From an uncultured Lachnospira sp. (lineage in GTDB: Bacteria; Bacillota; Clostridia; Lachnospirales; Lachnospiraceae), in NCBI GenBank assembly GCA_934359185.1, contig CAKRLE010000010.1, positions 1 to 64,000 on the forward strand: a stretch of DNA of 64,000 bases. The letters are read 5' to 3'. This document shows, in pieces, positions 45,486 to 56,800 of the stretch. How positions within the stretch are numbered: position 1 is the stretch's first letter; each line of letters starts with the position of its first letter. The position numbers and the translations under genes are program-made. The notes under the pieces were generated by a model that searched no databases, was not told the DNA's origin, and worked only from the letters and a program-made list of their open reading frames with translations.

Positions 45486-46703
45486 TTAGAAATCAACCTC
45501 TGTATCATAGTAGCAGCACTTAAGAAGCTTCTCCATCTCTTCCTGACTTGGCTGTCTTGGGTTAGAGCCTGTGCAGGCATCTAAGATAGCATTAGCTGCA
45601 ATCTCTGGAAGTCTCTCAAGGAATACGTTCTCTGGAACAAATCCCTGCTCTGCTGGGAAACTATCTGGACCATACTTGCCAATGCAGTGAGGAATGTTGA
45701 GCTGGTCATTCATGCCTCTTAAGTATTCAATAAGGAGTTTAACCTTCTCATCATCATTAGCTCCACCGAGTTTCATGAAATCAGCAATCTCTCCATATCT
45801 CTTCTTAGCTGTTGGATCTTTAGCATTGAATGCGATAACCTTAGGAAGATACATTGCGTTAGCAGCACCATGAATGATGTGTGCACCATAATCGGCAAAT
45901 GCAGCACCTGTCTTATGTGCCATTGAATGTACGATACCAAGTAAAGCGTTAGAGAATGCCATACCTGCAAGACACTGTGCATTATGCATGCTGTCTCTCT
46001 TAGCCATATCTCCGTTATAAGAATCAACAAGGTCTGCCTGAATCATCTTGATTGCATGTAATGCAAGTGGGTCTGTGAAATCACAGTTAGCTGTAGATAC
46101 ATATGCCTCAATAGCATGTGTCATGGCATCCATACCTGTATGTGCAACCAGCTTCTTAGGCATTGTCTCAGCAAGGTCTGGGTCTACGATTGCAACATCT
46201 GGTGTAATCTCAAAGTCTGCGATAGGATACTTAATACCCTTCTCATAATCTGTGATAATTGAGAAAGCTGTAACCTCTGTAGCTGTACCTGATGTAGAAG
46301 ATATAGCACAGAAATGAGCTTTTCTACGAAGCTTTGGAAGACCAAATACCTTACACATATCCTCAAATGTTACATCTGGATATTCATATTTAATCCACAT
46401 AGCTTTAGCTGCATCGATAGGTGAGCCACCGCCCATAGCAACGATCCAGTCAGGCTGGAATTCCTGCATCTTAGCTGCACCTTTCATAACTGTCTCTACT
46501 GATGGGTCTGATTCAATACCTTCAATAAGTTCAACTTCCATACCAGCTTCCTTCAGGTAATCAACCGCACGGTCAAGGAAACCAAATCTCTTCATTGAAC
46601 CACCACCAACACAGACAATGGCTTTCTTTCCCTCAAATGTCTTAAGAGCTTCTAATGCTCCTTTTCCATGATAAAGATCTCTTGGTAAAGTAAATCTTGC
46701 CAT
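45486..46703 (-). CDS. Iron-containing alcohol dehydrogenase
   Basis: Group III dehydrogenase of 405 residues, reducing an aldehyde (such as butyraldehyde or acetaldehyde) with NAD(P)H. AIVCVGGGSMKRFG and VAMGGGSPIDAAKAM bind the cofactor; MDAMTHAIEAY, HSMAHKTGAAF and HGAANAMYLP supply the iron-binding residues. GGAGG precedes the ATG. A Rex-like operator upstream suggests induction when NADH/NAD+ is high. The exact substrate cannot be told. Confidence 0.92.
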   Translation of the reverse strand: MARFTLPRDLYHGKGALEALKTFEGKKAIVCVGGGSMKRFGFLDRAVDYLKEAGMEVELIEGIESDPSVETVMKGAAKMQEFQPDWIVAMGGGSPIDAAKAMWIKYEYPDVTFEDMCKVFGLPKLRRKAHFCAISSTSGTATEVTAFSIITDYEKGIKYPIADFEITPDVAIVDPDLAETMPKKLVAHTGMDAMTHAIEAYVSTANCDFTDPLALHAIKMIQADLVDSYNGDMAKRDSMHNAQCLAGMAFSNALLGIVHSMAHKTGAAFADYGAHIIHGAANAMYLPKVIAFNAKDPTAKKRYGEIADFMKLGGANDDEKVKLLIEYLRGMNDQLNIPHCIGKYGPDSFPAEQGFVPENVFLERLPEIAANAILDACTGSNPRQPSQEEMEKLLKCCYYDTEVDF

Positions 46704-46726
46704 AATAGCACCTCCATAAAATTTGT

Positions 46727-46744
46727 TTGTTAATTAACTAACAA
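46727..46744. promoter_or_regulatory. Rex-like operator
   Basis: TTGTTA-N6-TAACAA, a perfect match of both arms to the redox repressor Rex site, 24 bases before the alcohol dehydrogenase start codon. Rex controls fermentation dehydrogenases in clostridia. Confidence 0.75.
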
Positions 46745-46884
46745 TCTTAAACATATTATAATATCATTTATTAAATTATTCAAGAGGTTATTACACTTAT
46801 TTTTGAAACATTATGTGTTTTTTCATCATTTCAACCTTTGGCGCAAAATACCTATTTTCTTCCCAGAAAACCCAAATCTGGCGA

Positions 46885-46947
46885 TTTTACACTTCGCTAA
46901 ACCTGAGACTTGGCTTAAATCAACATTACATGCTGATTTAAGCCAAG
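46885..46947. repeat. Dispersed intergenic repeat, copy A, with 14-bp stem
   Basis: TTTTACACTTCGCTAAACC then TTGGCTTAA (46885-46918) recurs at 48567-48600. Here it runs into a perfect inverted repeat, CTTGGCTTAAATCA (46909-46922) with TGATTTAAGCCAAG (46934-46947). It lies in the 291-base gap downstream of the MATE gene. Confidence 0.7.
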
Positions 46948-46994
46948 ATTCATTAATTTTCTGGATTTTCATGCAATACAACGCCATCCACTCA

Positions 46995-48356
46995 CTAAGC
47001 AGCATCCTCCGGCAGCTTCCTCAAAAAGTTAACTATAACCGGCAATGCCGTCATAAATGCCATTACATCTGCAATCGGCTGTGCCAGCTGGATTCCCATT
47101 GAATCACATGTGGCAACAAGTATGTAAAGCATCGGTATAAAATATAATCCGCTTCTTGTCATTGCAAGAAATGTCGCCCATCCCTTCTGACCTGTGCTCT
47201 GCAATGTCATATTTGACAAAACAATCAAAGGATTAAGGAATAATGCGATACACTGGTATCTCAACGCTGGTGTTCCAAATGCAATAACCTCAGCATCATC
47301 CCTGAATATGGCAATCGCCTCATTAGAGAATATTAGTCCAGCAATTGCAAATGTTCCAAGAAGCACCTCCGCTGTAATAAGTGTGAATCTAAACGCTTTC
47401 TTAACTCTGCCAAACTTACCTGCACCATAATTAAAACCGCACACAGGCTGGAATCCCTGTCCAATTCCAAGCCCTACAGCAAATATAAAGAAGCTTATTC
47501 TTGATACGATACTCATAGCTGCGACTGCAGCATCCCCATACATTCCTGCCTGCTGATTCAGTACCATAGTTGCAACCGCCTGAAGTCCCTGCCTTACAAG
47601 ACTTGGAAATCCAGTTCCAACTATATCTGACATCACGCTGAATTCTTTCGTAAATTTTCTGATTGACAATTTGCTCTGTGTTCTACCTGAAAGGAACATA
47701 TACAACAAAATCAGAAAGCTTACAAGTTGTGATAATGCAGTTGACAGTCCTGCTCCTGCAATCCCCATATTAAATCCAAACATGAATATAGGGTCACCCA
47801 CAATATTAAGGACAGCTCCTGACATAAGTCCCACCATCGCCAGTGAAGCTTTACCCTCGAATCTCAAGATATTATTGAGTGTAAATGTACTTGTCATAAA
47901 TGGAGCCGCCACCAGTATGAACATGCTGTAAGTCTTAGCATATGGCAGAATTGTTTCTGTGCTTCCCATCATATATATCATCTGCGTATTAAAGATAATT
48001 CCGAAAATGCCTATCAATGCACCCATAAATAAGGATGAGAAAAATGATGTTGACGCAACAATTGATGCTGACTCTTCATCTTTAGTACCGAGTCTTCTTG
48101 ATATAATACTTCCCGCTCCCTGTCCGAACAAGAATCCAAATGCCTGCAATATTGACATAAATCCAAATATAATGCCTACTGCCGCACTCGCACTTGTTCC
48201 CAGCTTTCCTACAAACATGGTATCAACCATGTTATATATATTAGTGACAAGCATGCTTATTGTCGTTGGAATTCCCAGCGTAATAACAAGCCTGCCAACT
48301 GGCTCTTTCGTCATCTTGTCGTACTGAGTTTGATATTTTTCTCGTTTCTGTCTCAT
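46995..48356 (-). CDS. MATE family efflux transporter
   Basis: Membrane protein of 453 residues, 12 helices. TLGIPTTISMLVTNIYNMVDTMFVGKLG is the N-terminal MATE signature and FGYNFGA-like CGFNYGAGKFGRVKKAFR is found mid-protein. It would export cationic drugs or metabolites using Na+ or H+. AGGAGG nine bases before the ATG at 48356 sets the start, although the frame begins at 48386. Confidence 0.9.
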   Translation of the reverse strand: MRQKREKYQTQYDKMTKEPVGRLVITLGIPTTISMLVTNIYNMVDTMFVGKLGTSASAAVGIIFGFMSILQAFGFLFGQGAGSIISRRLGTKDEESASIVASTSFFSSLFMGALIGIFGIIFNTQMIYMMGSTETILPYAKTYSMFILVAAPFMTSTFTLNNILRFEGKASLAMVGLMSGAVLNIVGDPIFMFGFNMGIAGAGLSTALSQLVSFLILLYMFLSGRTQSKLSIRKFTKEFSVMSDIVGTGFPSLVRQGLQAVATMVLNQQAGMYGDAAVAAMSIVSRISFFIFAVGLGIGQGFQPVCGFNYGAGKFGRVKKAFRFTLITAEVLLGTFAIAGLIFSNEAIAIFRDDAEVIAFGTPALRYQCIALFLNPLIVLSNMTLQSTGQKGWATFLAMTRSGLYFIPMLYILVATCDSMGIQLAQPIADVMAFMTALPVIVNFLRKLPEDAA

Positions 48357-48845
48357 TATCCAAGCCTCCTGACATTTTACATTCATTTTATATTACAAAA
48401 CACCAATATTATAATAATATCATATTAATAGTTTAGTGTCCTAACATTCCACTATTTTCTTTCATTTTGTCTCCATTTGACTTCTATTCAGCTTCCATTT
48501 TTCTTCTATTTCCCCTCCATTTGGCTCTCCAAGCTGATTTCCGCCTAAAAAATCCAAAACCTCCCGTTTTACACTTCGCTAAACCCCACCTTTGGCTTAA
48601 GCACAAAAAAAGATGCAGAAAAATCCAGCTTTCCACAAAATTTTGGATTTTTCTGCACCTATTCTTCTATAGAGAAAATCTCCGATTTTCACTACACATT
48701 TTTAACCTATTTCTGCTATATTTTGGATTTTTCTGTGTTAATTCCTCACAAAAATCCAAAACCCACATCAAACTTATTATCACGCCACAACGCAGCATTC
48801 ATATTACCAGCCGCGCCACACATCAACGCCACGCTGCCGCGCCTG
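48357..48845. repeat. Intergenic repeat cluster with three hairpins, copy B
   Basis: About 490 bases without a convincing gene. The shared motif lies at 48567-48600. A 14-bp stem (TGCAGAAAAATCCA at 48614-48627 with its complement at 48644-48657) and a 12-bp stem (TTTTGGATTTTT at 48721-48732 with 48750-48761) repeat the word GGATTTTTCTG. A mobile or REP-like element, or the tkt terminator, are possible explanations. Confidence 0.6.
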
Positions 48846-50834
48846 CTACATCACACTCTTAACAGCCTCTACAACCGCCTCAGTTGTGAATCCAAACTTC
48901 TTGAACAGCTCTGCAGCCGGTCCTGAAGCACCAAATCCCTTCATAGCTACAACAGTTCCATCAAGGCCTACATATCTGTACCAGCCAAAATCAGAAAGTG
49001 CCTCAACTGCAACTCTCTTTCTTACAGCATTTGGAAGAACTGACTCCTTGTATTCTGCACTCTGCTCCTCGAATAAGTCCATGCTTGGCATGCTGACAAC
49101 TCTTACGTCAACGCCTTCCTTTGCAAGCTCTGCCTTCGCATCAACTGCAAGAGAAACCTCTGAACCACTTGCAATAATAATTGCATCAGGAACAGCCTTT
49201 GAAGAATCATCAATTATATAACCACCCTTTAAAGCATCCTTAGATGAGCCTGGCATCTGTGGAAGATTCTGTCTTGTAAGAACAAGAGCTGTTGGAGTCT
49301 CCTTAGATGTCACAGCATACATCCATGCTGCACTTGTCTCTACCTTATCACATGGTCTGAATACTGTGAAGTTAGGTAATGATCTGAATGCTGCAAGCTG
49401 CTCAATTGGCTCATGAGTTGGACCATCTTCTCCAACACCAATTGAATCATGTGTGAATACATATGTTACAGGTAACTTCATAAGTGATGAAAGTCTTGCC
49501 ATTGGCTTAGTATAATCACTGAATACAAAGAATGTCGCAGCAAATGGCTTAAGTCCTCCATGAAGTGCAAGTCCGTTAGTAATTGCTGTCATAGCCTGCT
49601 CTCTTACACCAAAATGAAGATTGCTTCCTGCATAATTATCCTTAGAGAAATCACCTGCATCCTTCATATTAGTCTTGTTAGAAGGTGCAAGGTCAGCAGA
49701 ACCACCTATCATGTTAGGCATATGCTGCTTGATAAGGTTAAGCACTGTTCCAGATGTGCTTCTTGTTGCCTCTGGCTTATCGCCCTTAGCCCAGTACTCA
49801 TCTGAATTAAATAAAGCTGAGAGGTCATAACCATTATAATAGTTATCCCACATTTCCTTCATATCTGGGTACTTGCTGCAATACTCATCAAATAACTTGT
49901 TCCACTCGTCTTCCGCTTTAGCTCTATCTGCTGCAATAGTCTTGTAATTAGCATATACCTCTTCAGGTACCTCAAATGCCTCTTTGCATGGCCAGCCAAT
50001 ATTTTCCTTGAGAGCAGCCACATTTTCTTCACCAAGTGGCTCGCCATGTGCGCTTGCCTTACCCTGCTTAGCTGGACAGCCATATCCGATAAGAGTATCA
50101 ATCTTGATAAGAGATGGTCTGTTCTTGTCAGCCTTAGCCTCCTCGATTGCAGCACCGATAGCTGCAAGGTCATTACCATCCTTAACCTCTATAGTCTGGA
50201 AGCCAAATGCCTCAAATCTCTTCATTACATCCTCAGTAAATGCAATATCTGTGCTTCCTTCAATTGAAATGTTATTAGAATCATATAATACAATAAGCTT
50301 AGATAAACCAAGTGTTCCAGCAAGTGAAAATGCCTCAGATGAAATTCCTTCCATCATACAGCCGTCTCCACCTAACACATATGTGTAATGGTCAACTACA
50401 TTGTAACCATCCTTATTAAATACAGCCGCAAGGTGAGCTTCTGCCATAGCCATACCAACTGCCATAGCCATACCCTGTCCAAGAGGACCAGTTGTAGCCT
50501 CAATACCTACTGTGTGGCCATATTCAGGATGTCCTGGTGTCTTAGACCCAAGCTGTCTGAAATTCTTGATATCGTCTATGCTTAAATCACCATATCCGAA
50601 TAAATGTAATAATGAATATAAAAGCATTGAACCATGTCCACCTGACAGAACAAATCTGTCTCTGTTCTTCCACTCTGGATCTGCTGGATTGTGGTTCATA
50701 TGTCTGCTCCATAACTCGTATGCAGCTGGTGCTGCACCAAGTGGAAGTCCCGGATGACCAGACTTTGCCTTCTGAATTGCATCTGCTGATAATACTCTTA
50801 TGGCATTAACAGACATTTCATCAATATTACTCAT
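48846..50834 (-). CDS. tkt: Transketolase
   Basis: Thiamine-diphosphate enzyme of 662 residues, full length, moving two-carbon units between sugar phosphates in the pentose phosphate pathway. It has [19 protein letters not shown], the cofactor motif GGDGCMMEG...SNNIS (about 155-185), [18 protein letters not shown] and [20 protein letters not shown]. It is the last gene in the long minus-strand series that begins with dnaX, 111 bases after the TPR/AAA gene. Confidence 0.96.
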   Translation of the reverse strand: MSNIDEMSVNAIRVLSADAIQKAKSGHPGLPLGAAPAAYELWSRHMNHNPADPEWKNRDRFVLSGGHGSMLLYSLLHLFGYGDLSIDDIKNFRQLGSKTPGHPEYGHTVGIEATTGPLGQGMAMAVGMAMAEAHLAAVFNKDGYNVVDHYTYVLGGDGCMMEGISSEAFSLAGTLGLSKLIVLYDSNNISIEGSTDIAFTEDVMKRFEAFGFQTIEVKDGNDLAAIGAAIEEAKADKNRPSLIKIDTLIGYGCPAKQGKASAHGEPLGEENVAALKENIGWPCKEAFEVPEEVYANYKTIAADRAKAEDEWNKLFDEYCSKYPDMKEMWDNYYNGYDLSALFNSDEYWAKGDKPEATRSTSGTVLNLIKQHMPNMIGGSADLAPSNKTNMKDAGDFSKDNYAGSNLHFGVREQAMTAITNGLALHGGLKPFAATFFVFSDYTKPMARLSSLMKLPVTYVFTHDSIGVGEDGPTHEPIEQLAAFRSLPNFTVFRPCDKVETSAAWMYAVTSKETPTALVLTRQNLPQMPGSSKDALKGGYIIDDSSKAVPDAIIIASGSEVSLAVDAKAELAKEGVDVRVVSMPSMDLFEEQSAEYKESVLPNAVRKRVAVEALSDFGWYRYVGLDGTVVAMKGFGASGPAAELFKKFGFTTEAVVEAVKSVM

Positions 50835-50945
50835 ATTCTATTTCCTCCATTTCGCCTGATGGCTATTATTTAGTACACTTGTGATACATCTAAACTACAA
50901 TCATTGCAGATATGTTTTCCATTCTGTCTGCAGCTGTAATCCACA

Positions 50946-53699
50946 CTACTCCCTGAAATCTGACTCAGTAAGATAAATCAGGTCTCCATTTTCAGTATGC
51001 TTCTTTTTAATTCCTTTAAACAGCTTTCTGGATGCTCTCTTTTCTGAATGTTCGATTGCCTGATTGATAATCTCCTTGACATCATCAAGCTTGATATTAT
51101 CTGTTACCGCGTGAAGCTTGTCGATTCTTAAATATAATTCAAGAAGTGCATCATCATCAACCTCGTATGAACGTCTTCTCGCAAATTTTCTTGCCATCTC
51201 AACAAGTTCATTGACAGTATACTGCTTAAGAATGATTCTGTGATTAAACATATTCGCAAGATCAGGATTAAAATTAAGCAGTACATTAATCTCTGTATCT
51301 GAATCTTCCAGGATAACTATCATCCTGCCTGTATCCTGCTCCATACATTCCATAAGCTCCTGTACTCTCTTAGGCTGGATTACACCAGCTCCTTCAATTA
51401 CAAGCACAGTTCCCTTGAGCCTTCCCATAGACTTGGTAATTCCTCTGTAATTAATACTTTCGCCTGTGGTTCTGGCAATCTTCTTAGGATTATCTGGGTA
51501 TAATGAATTAATTGCTCTTACAATCGCCTTCGCAAGATCGTACTTATCAGAACTTGAATTACCCGATATAAGGATGTTTCCTGTTCTTGAAGTTGTATCA
51601 AGTATCTCCGATGGAAGAGCATTAAAATACTCTGCAAGCTGATTCTCTAAACCTGGCATCTCACGATATTTCTTAAAATATCGTGCCAGATTAGAATCTA
51701 ATTTAAGATCCTTTACTTCCTTAACCGGATTGGCTGCCTCTATCTTCTCTGCTGCCGCCTTAGGAGAAACCTTTCTTGTGACAGGACTGGCTGCTGCCAT
51801 CTCCTTCTCAACATACTGCGCTATAACCTGGTCTGGAACAACGTCAAGTCTGGCTGTATCAAGAGAAACTTTCTCAACAGAAGCTGTAAGCTCTCTCTGA
51901 ACTGTCTCATATGACACATTTTCCTCCTGTGACATATTATTAATCTCATCTGCAACAGCAGCTGCCTCTTTAAGATTCTCGACAGCTTCCTCCAGCTTCT
52001 GTGTTGCCTTACCAGTCCTGATTGCCAAATCAGTCTTTGCCTCAATAATCATTCCTGGCGCAATACTGCCTGTGTTTGATAAATTCATCTGCTTATTGAG
52101 CTTTTTCTCTTCAAGAAGCTTCTCATATGCAGCGCTGTTTTCTTCCTTCTGGTCAAGAAGCCTGTCTAACTCACTCTTAGAATACTCCTTAGTGTTCTGG
52201 CTTCCGTATTTTTCCTCGCGCACAGTCTCCATCCAGTCAGCTATGCTCATCTGACCTTCAATCTGCTCATCCTCTGTGTTAACCTCTTCATTCTGGTTAA
52301 CTACCACAGGAGCTGGCACTGGATTAGGTCTGAACATTTCAACATCCTGATCAGTGTCATCATCAAGTACTGCGCTGAGGTTCTTGGCAATCTCCGCCTG
52401 AAGATTCTGTGTGTCATATATATTGTTACCTGGGACTGCTACTTCTTCTATCTGCATAGCATCTTCCCTTGCACGTATCTGTCTTGCAGCTTCTGCTCTC
52501 TCCTGTTCGAGCTTTTCCTGCTCACTTTCCTTAGTTATCTTATCATAGCTTGACTCAATCTTTTTCTTTGCATTAGCAATAAGATCTTTAAGAGACTCAG
52601 GCATCTCGCCTATCTTGGCAGGTTCTTCAGGTTCTTCTTCAGATCCTTCCTCTGCAGACATGCCATTCTCAGCTGCCGCTGCTGTTTCGCTGTCCACATC
52701 AGCATAATCAGCTTCTGCATCACTATCAGACTGTTCATTTTCTGTGTTCACAGCAGTTTCACTGACAGCGTCAACTGTCTGTTCATCTTCCGCTTTCTTT
52801 GCGTCCTCAGCCTCCTGAACCTTGGCAAGAATAAATCTTTTAAGCTTTCTGTTAACACCATTCTCATCCAGTTCAGTCTCAAATTCCGTATAATCAACGT
52901 CATCATCCATAGCTGCCTGATTACTTGCTTCTTTTAACATGCTTCCAACATCAACTGTATCTCTTGACACAGAAGTGCCATCTATCATTTCGTTAATTTC
53001 AGCTTCCTGATTCTCTGTAAATCTCGTAGTATCCATCTGCTGCTGGAAAAGGATTTCCCTTGTTATCTCCATGTCAGCCCTGCGTGCTTTAGCTTCTTCA
53101 AGCTTCTGCTGCTGAACCTCTGTAAGAGGTGCCCCGTGGAACTGCTTCATCTTAAGAGCTTTAACGACATACGTTCCATCCTGGAAAAGAAGTGCTATCT
53201 CATCACATGCCTTAACACACTCTTTCTTTCTTCCCGTCTTAGAATAGAGCTTTGCCAGCTCGTACATGTATTTCTCGTCTATTTCTTCTTTTTTATAATC
53301 CTCAAGAATCTCAACCAGCTCATTACTTGGTGCGCCTTCTGCTTTTCTCAATTCATAGTAAAGAATATATCTGTTGACATCTCTCGATGCCATCTTCTCG
53401 TATTCAAGGAAAAGCTCATCTGCCTCTTCGAACTGCTTTAACTTCATCATAAGAGTTGTAAGCTCATATACAAGCTTCTTGCCACCAAGATTACGATTAT
53501 AAGCCAGTATCGCCATATCCCTTGCCTCTTCAAGTTCCCCGGCTTTCTCATGTGCAGTTATAGCTGCAGAAAGTGCAGACCAGTCCTTTACCTTCTGCCA
53601 GTTAAGCGTCATTGCAAGATCAGATGCCTCCTTGAACTTCTTTCTGTCAACCAGGTTCTTAATCTCTTCTATGCTAAGTTTCATTTCGTATTTATCCAA
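50946..53699 (-). CDS. TPR protein with degenerate AAA+ domain
   Basis: Protein of about 917 residues. The first 220 residues are TPR-like helical repeats (KFKEASDLAM, EEARDMAILAYNR, EEADELFLEYEK). The middle is acidic and low complexity. The last 280 resemble a CbxX/SpoVK-type AAA+ module, but Walker A reads GNSSSDKY instead of GxxxxGKT and Walker B reads LVIEGAG, so ATP hydrolysis is doubtful. MARKFARRRSYEVDDDALLEL is a typical lid helix. A TTG at 53699 with AGGTGG upstream is the best start; ATGs at 53720 and 53687 are options. It follows the JetC-like gene by 160 bases. Function unknown; it may be a scaffold. Confidence 0.7.
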   Translation of the reverse strand: MDKYEMKLSIEEIKNLVDRKKFKEASDLAMTLNWQKVKDWSALSAAITAHEKAGELEEARDMAILAYNRNLGGKKLVYELTTLMMKLKQFEEADELFLEYEKMASRDVNRYILYYELRKAEGAPSNELVEILEDYKKEEIDEKYMYELAKLYSKTGRKKECVKACDEIALLFQDGTYVVKALKMKQFHGAPLTEVQQQKLEEAKARRADMEITREILFQQQMDTTRFTENQEAEINEMIDGTSVSRDTVDVGSMLKEASNQAAMDDDVDYTEFETELDENGVNRKLKRFILAKVQEAEDAKKAEDEQTVDAVSETAVNTENEQSDSDAEADYADVDSETAAAAENGMSAEEGSEEEPEEPAKIGEMPESLKDLIANAKKKIESSYDKITKESEQEKLEQERAEAARQIRAREDAMQIEEVAVPGNNIYDTQNLQAEIAKNLSAVLDDDTDQDVEMFRPNPVPAPVVVNQNEEVNTEDEQIEGQMSIADWMETVREEKYGSQNTKEYSKSELDRLLDQKEENSAAYEKLLEEKKLNKQMNLSNTGSIAPGMIIEAKTDLAIRTGKATQKLEEAVENLKEAAAVADEINNMSQEENVSYETVQRELTASVEKVSLDTARLDVVPDQVIAQYVEKEMAAASPVTRKVSPKAAAEKIEAANPVKEVKDLKLDSNLARYFKKYREMPGLENQLAEYFNALPSEILDTTSRTGNILISGNSSSDKYDLAKAIVRAINSLYPDNPKKIARTTGESINYRGITKSMGRLKGTVLVIEGAGVIQPKRVQELMECMEQDTGRMIVILEDSDTEINVLLNFNPDLANMFNHRIILKQYTVNELVEMARKFARRRSYEVDDDALLELYLRIDKLHAVTDNIKLDDVKEIINQAIEHSEKRASRKLFKGIKKKHTENGDLIYLTESDFRE

Positions 53700-53858
53700 A
53701 ATACGACACCACCTTTTCATAATTTATATATACAACCTCTGCATTTAATCCATGCAGACTGTCACAACATTTCGTATGCATAATTCCAGTTCAATAAAAA
53801 TGTGCCTAAACATACATAGTGAGTGTAACATACCATTTTTCCATTGTAAACCCTGCTT

Positions 53859-56800
53859 TTATTCAAAGAACAAGCTGGTCTGCTCGTAATCCATCCGCGT
53901 GTACTCCATCTGCGTCGTATCTGTCTTGCTGTAATAATCCACAACAACTGTTGTCTGCCTTCCATCTGTAAGCTTCTGTCCCAGGATATAATTGACATCA
54001 AATCTTCCAGTAATTGCCGGTGTTGCACCGCGGGCTGGAACAATAAGCTGTACATGGTTAGTTTTAAGCAGTGTAAATATAGGCTCCCAGATGTATATAT
54101 CTTTTGCGGCACCAAATGGGTTATCTATGAATATTGTCTTGCCAATAACACCTGTGCTGCCAGCAGCTGCATTAATACTTGATATGTAATTGATAATCGC
54201 AATAAGAAACTGGATGTAAATACCCTGTGACTGGCCTGTTGAACCAACAGCTTCCTCGTATCTGAGATACCTGCTCTGATCCTTTATACGCTCTCTCTTG
54301 TACAGATTAACTCTCACTGAATTCATATCAGTTACTATTACAGAGAATAATCTCTTCCATGTAAGTCTGTTTCTGATATAACGGAGTCTCTCCTCCTGAG
54401 TCTGGAAACTTTCTGCCATATCAATTGTCTCATCTATATAAGAAGACATTCTTTCCTTAAAACTGTCCTCTGGAACATATGGTATAGACAGTCCGACTAT
54501 CGAGATAGTCTCATCATCCATCCGTATGGTTGACAGCTTTGGAAGTCTGTCAAGGTCAGTCTTGATATTACAGCATGTCTGGATACATCTGTTCTCAAAA
54601 TTATCCTTAATCCGCTCCATATCCTCAATTCCCTTAGATACTCTGTCCTTTTCAAGCTGGATAAGGCCTGTAGTCTCATTAAGCCTGTCAGCAAGACTCT
54701 CAGTTTCTTTACTGTCAGATGGCATAACAAGTGAATTTCTTATCTCATCTGCAAGACGTCCTGCACCATAGCCTTCAAGAAGATTAGAAAGTACTCCCTT
54801 ACGCTTCTCAAATTCATCCTTTTTCCTGCCGATAAGCTTCATCTGCTTGTCATATTCCTTTGACACAGATTCATATCCTGATATATCAACATCAGCACTG
54901 ACACCTTCTGCCTCATCATCTGAAGCATCATGTTCCATAAGCCTTGCAATCTCATTTTCATCTGGAATAGCAAGCCCTGCATTGCCTATAATTCTTTCAA
55001 GATCTTTGTTCCATACATATATATCTTTCTGATCTTTGTCAATCCTTACAAGCTCACTCTTGACCAATTTAATCTCAGCCTCTATAGCCTCTGCCTGTGC
55101 CTTATGCTGTCTGATATAGTTTTCAGGATTATCGCATGTTACTTTTTCATATTCACCATATTCCTCGCATATCCTGCCTATTCCATGCTCGATACTTCCC
55201 TCAAGTCTGTTCATCATGGCGTTGAGGGAGTCAAGCTCGCTTCGCTTGGAAGCTGTTGATTCAAGGTCTTTGTTGATAGAATCCTTTATCTCATACATGG
55301 CTGGTTCGCCAAGATTTTCAAGAACGCCGCTCTCAACCTTAGACTTAATCTCCTCAAAATCACTTCCACGATATTCAATTGCCCTGACACATTTGTCCAT
55401 TGAATTGCGGTAATGCCTAAGTAATGCCTCTTTATCGCTTATATCAGAATTTTCTTTATCAATAAGCTCTTTAAGTCCAAGAAATTTTCCTTCCATGTCA
55501 AGAATCTGTTCCTGGGTAAACCCGCCGCCAGCACTCTCCGAACCTTCTATATAGTACTGTCTGTATAAGTCATTCCAGCTCGTACTAAGTTTATCAAGTT
55601 CACGCTCAACACTCTCACATCTTAATGCTGCCTCAGAATACTTATCCTTAACCTGTTCCTTTGTCTCAAGCGCACTGCCAAGAACAGCATCTGCATCATC
55701 AAGCTGCTTTCTCATATCCTCAAGAAGTTTAACTTTGTCATTGAAAGAATCTGACAATTCTACAATCCTTACAAGAGCTGACGCAGTCTGTTCCTGCTTC
55801 TGCTTCATATTCTTAAGCTCTGTAAGTCTGTTCACTGCCGCTGATTTTTCTCTTTCAATGTCTCCCGCCTCGAGATTAAGCCTGTTAATCTCACTCTCGT
55901 TCTGGTTTTTTCTATGCGTAAGCTCATCTATATTGATGATAAATGCGGATGTCTCAAACATTTTCAGACGTTCCACATATGAATAATCATCCCGCACAAT
56001 AGCTCTTCTGTCATTCAGCTTGTCAAGCTGTGCATTAAGCTCGGCAAGTTCCTCCTCTGCAGTCTCTATCTCCACCATCAAAGATGCATCGTCCCGCAAA
56101 AAATTCATATCTTTCATTGCAAATGCGACAAGCTCTGTATTAACCTCTAACTTAGTGTCGTAGAGAACATTTTCACTGATAACAGGTATGACATATGCTC
56201 CTCGCTGGAAATTCGTAAGCGTTACATCTTCTTTTATTCTGTCGAAATCATTCTTAATTATAAATCCGTACTCTACGAAAGGAACACGCTTGAACACATC
56301 CCTCTTTTGACCCGGATTAAGATTTCTGAACCACTCATGTCCCTCGACAACATCATCACCATATGTATCTGTAAGATACTGCGCAAGTCTGTCACGTTCC
56401 TCGCTGTGACATTCGTAAGTTCCCTTACGTGCATTTTCAATAAATGCATCAAGCTTATCTGCTTCTTTCTGTGTCTCTATAATCTGCCTTCCCATTTTGT
56501 CGTATATTCCATACAACACACTACCAAGCTCATCCTTAGATGACACATTATATATAGCAATAAGTTTGTCTATTCTTGACTCGTCAGCTTCCATATCATC
56601 TATCTTCTTAGAAGTCTCTTCAAGCTGCTCATCAAGCATCTTATTGTTAAGTTCCAGCACTTCTTTTCTGTTATTGCACAGTGCATATCTGTCTGATATG
56701 TCCGAAATCTTCAATTCAAGAGTGTCAATATTATTATTAATAACAGCAAGCTTACCCTCTATATCTGCAAGCTGGCTTTCCGCATTCTCCGCAACAATAA

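Noticed and set aside
48467..48862. Plus-strand frame of 131 residues between the MATE and tkt genes
   Set aside because: It runs through hairpin repeats, has biased composition and overlaps the end of tkt; no ribosome site.
50840..53860. Possible JetD gene downstream of JetC
   Set aside because: The downstream gene has TPR and AAA+-like sequence and no Toprim or winged-helix nuclease motif.
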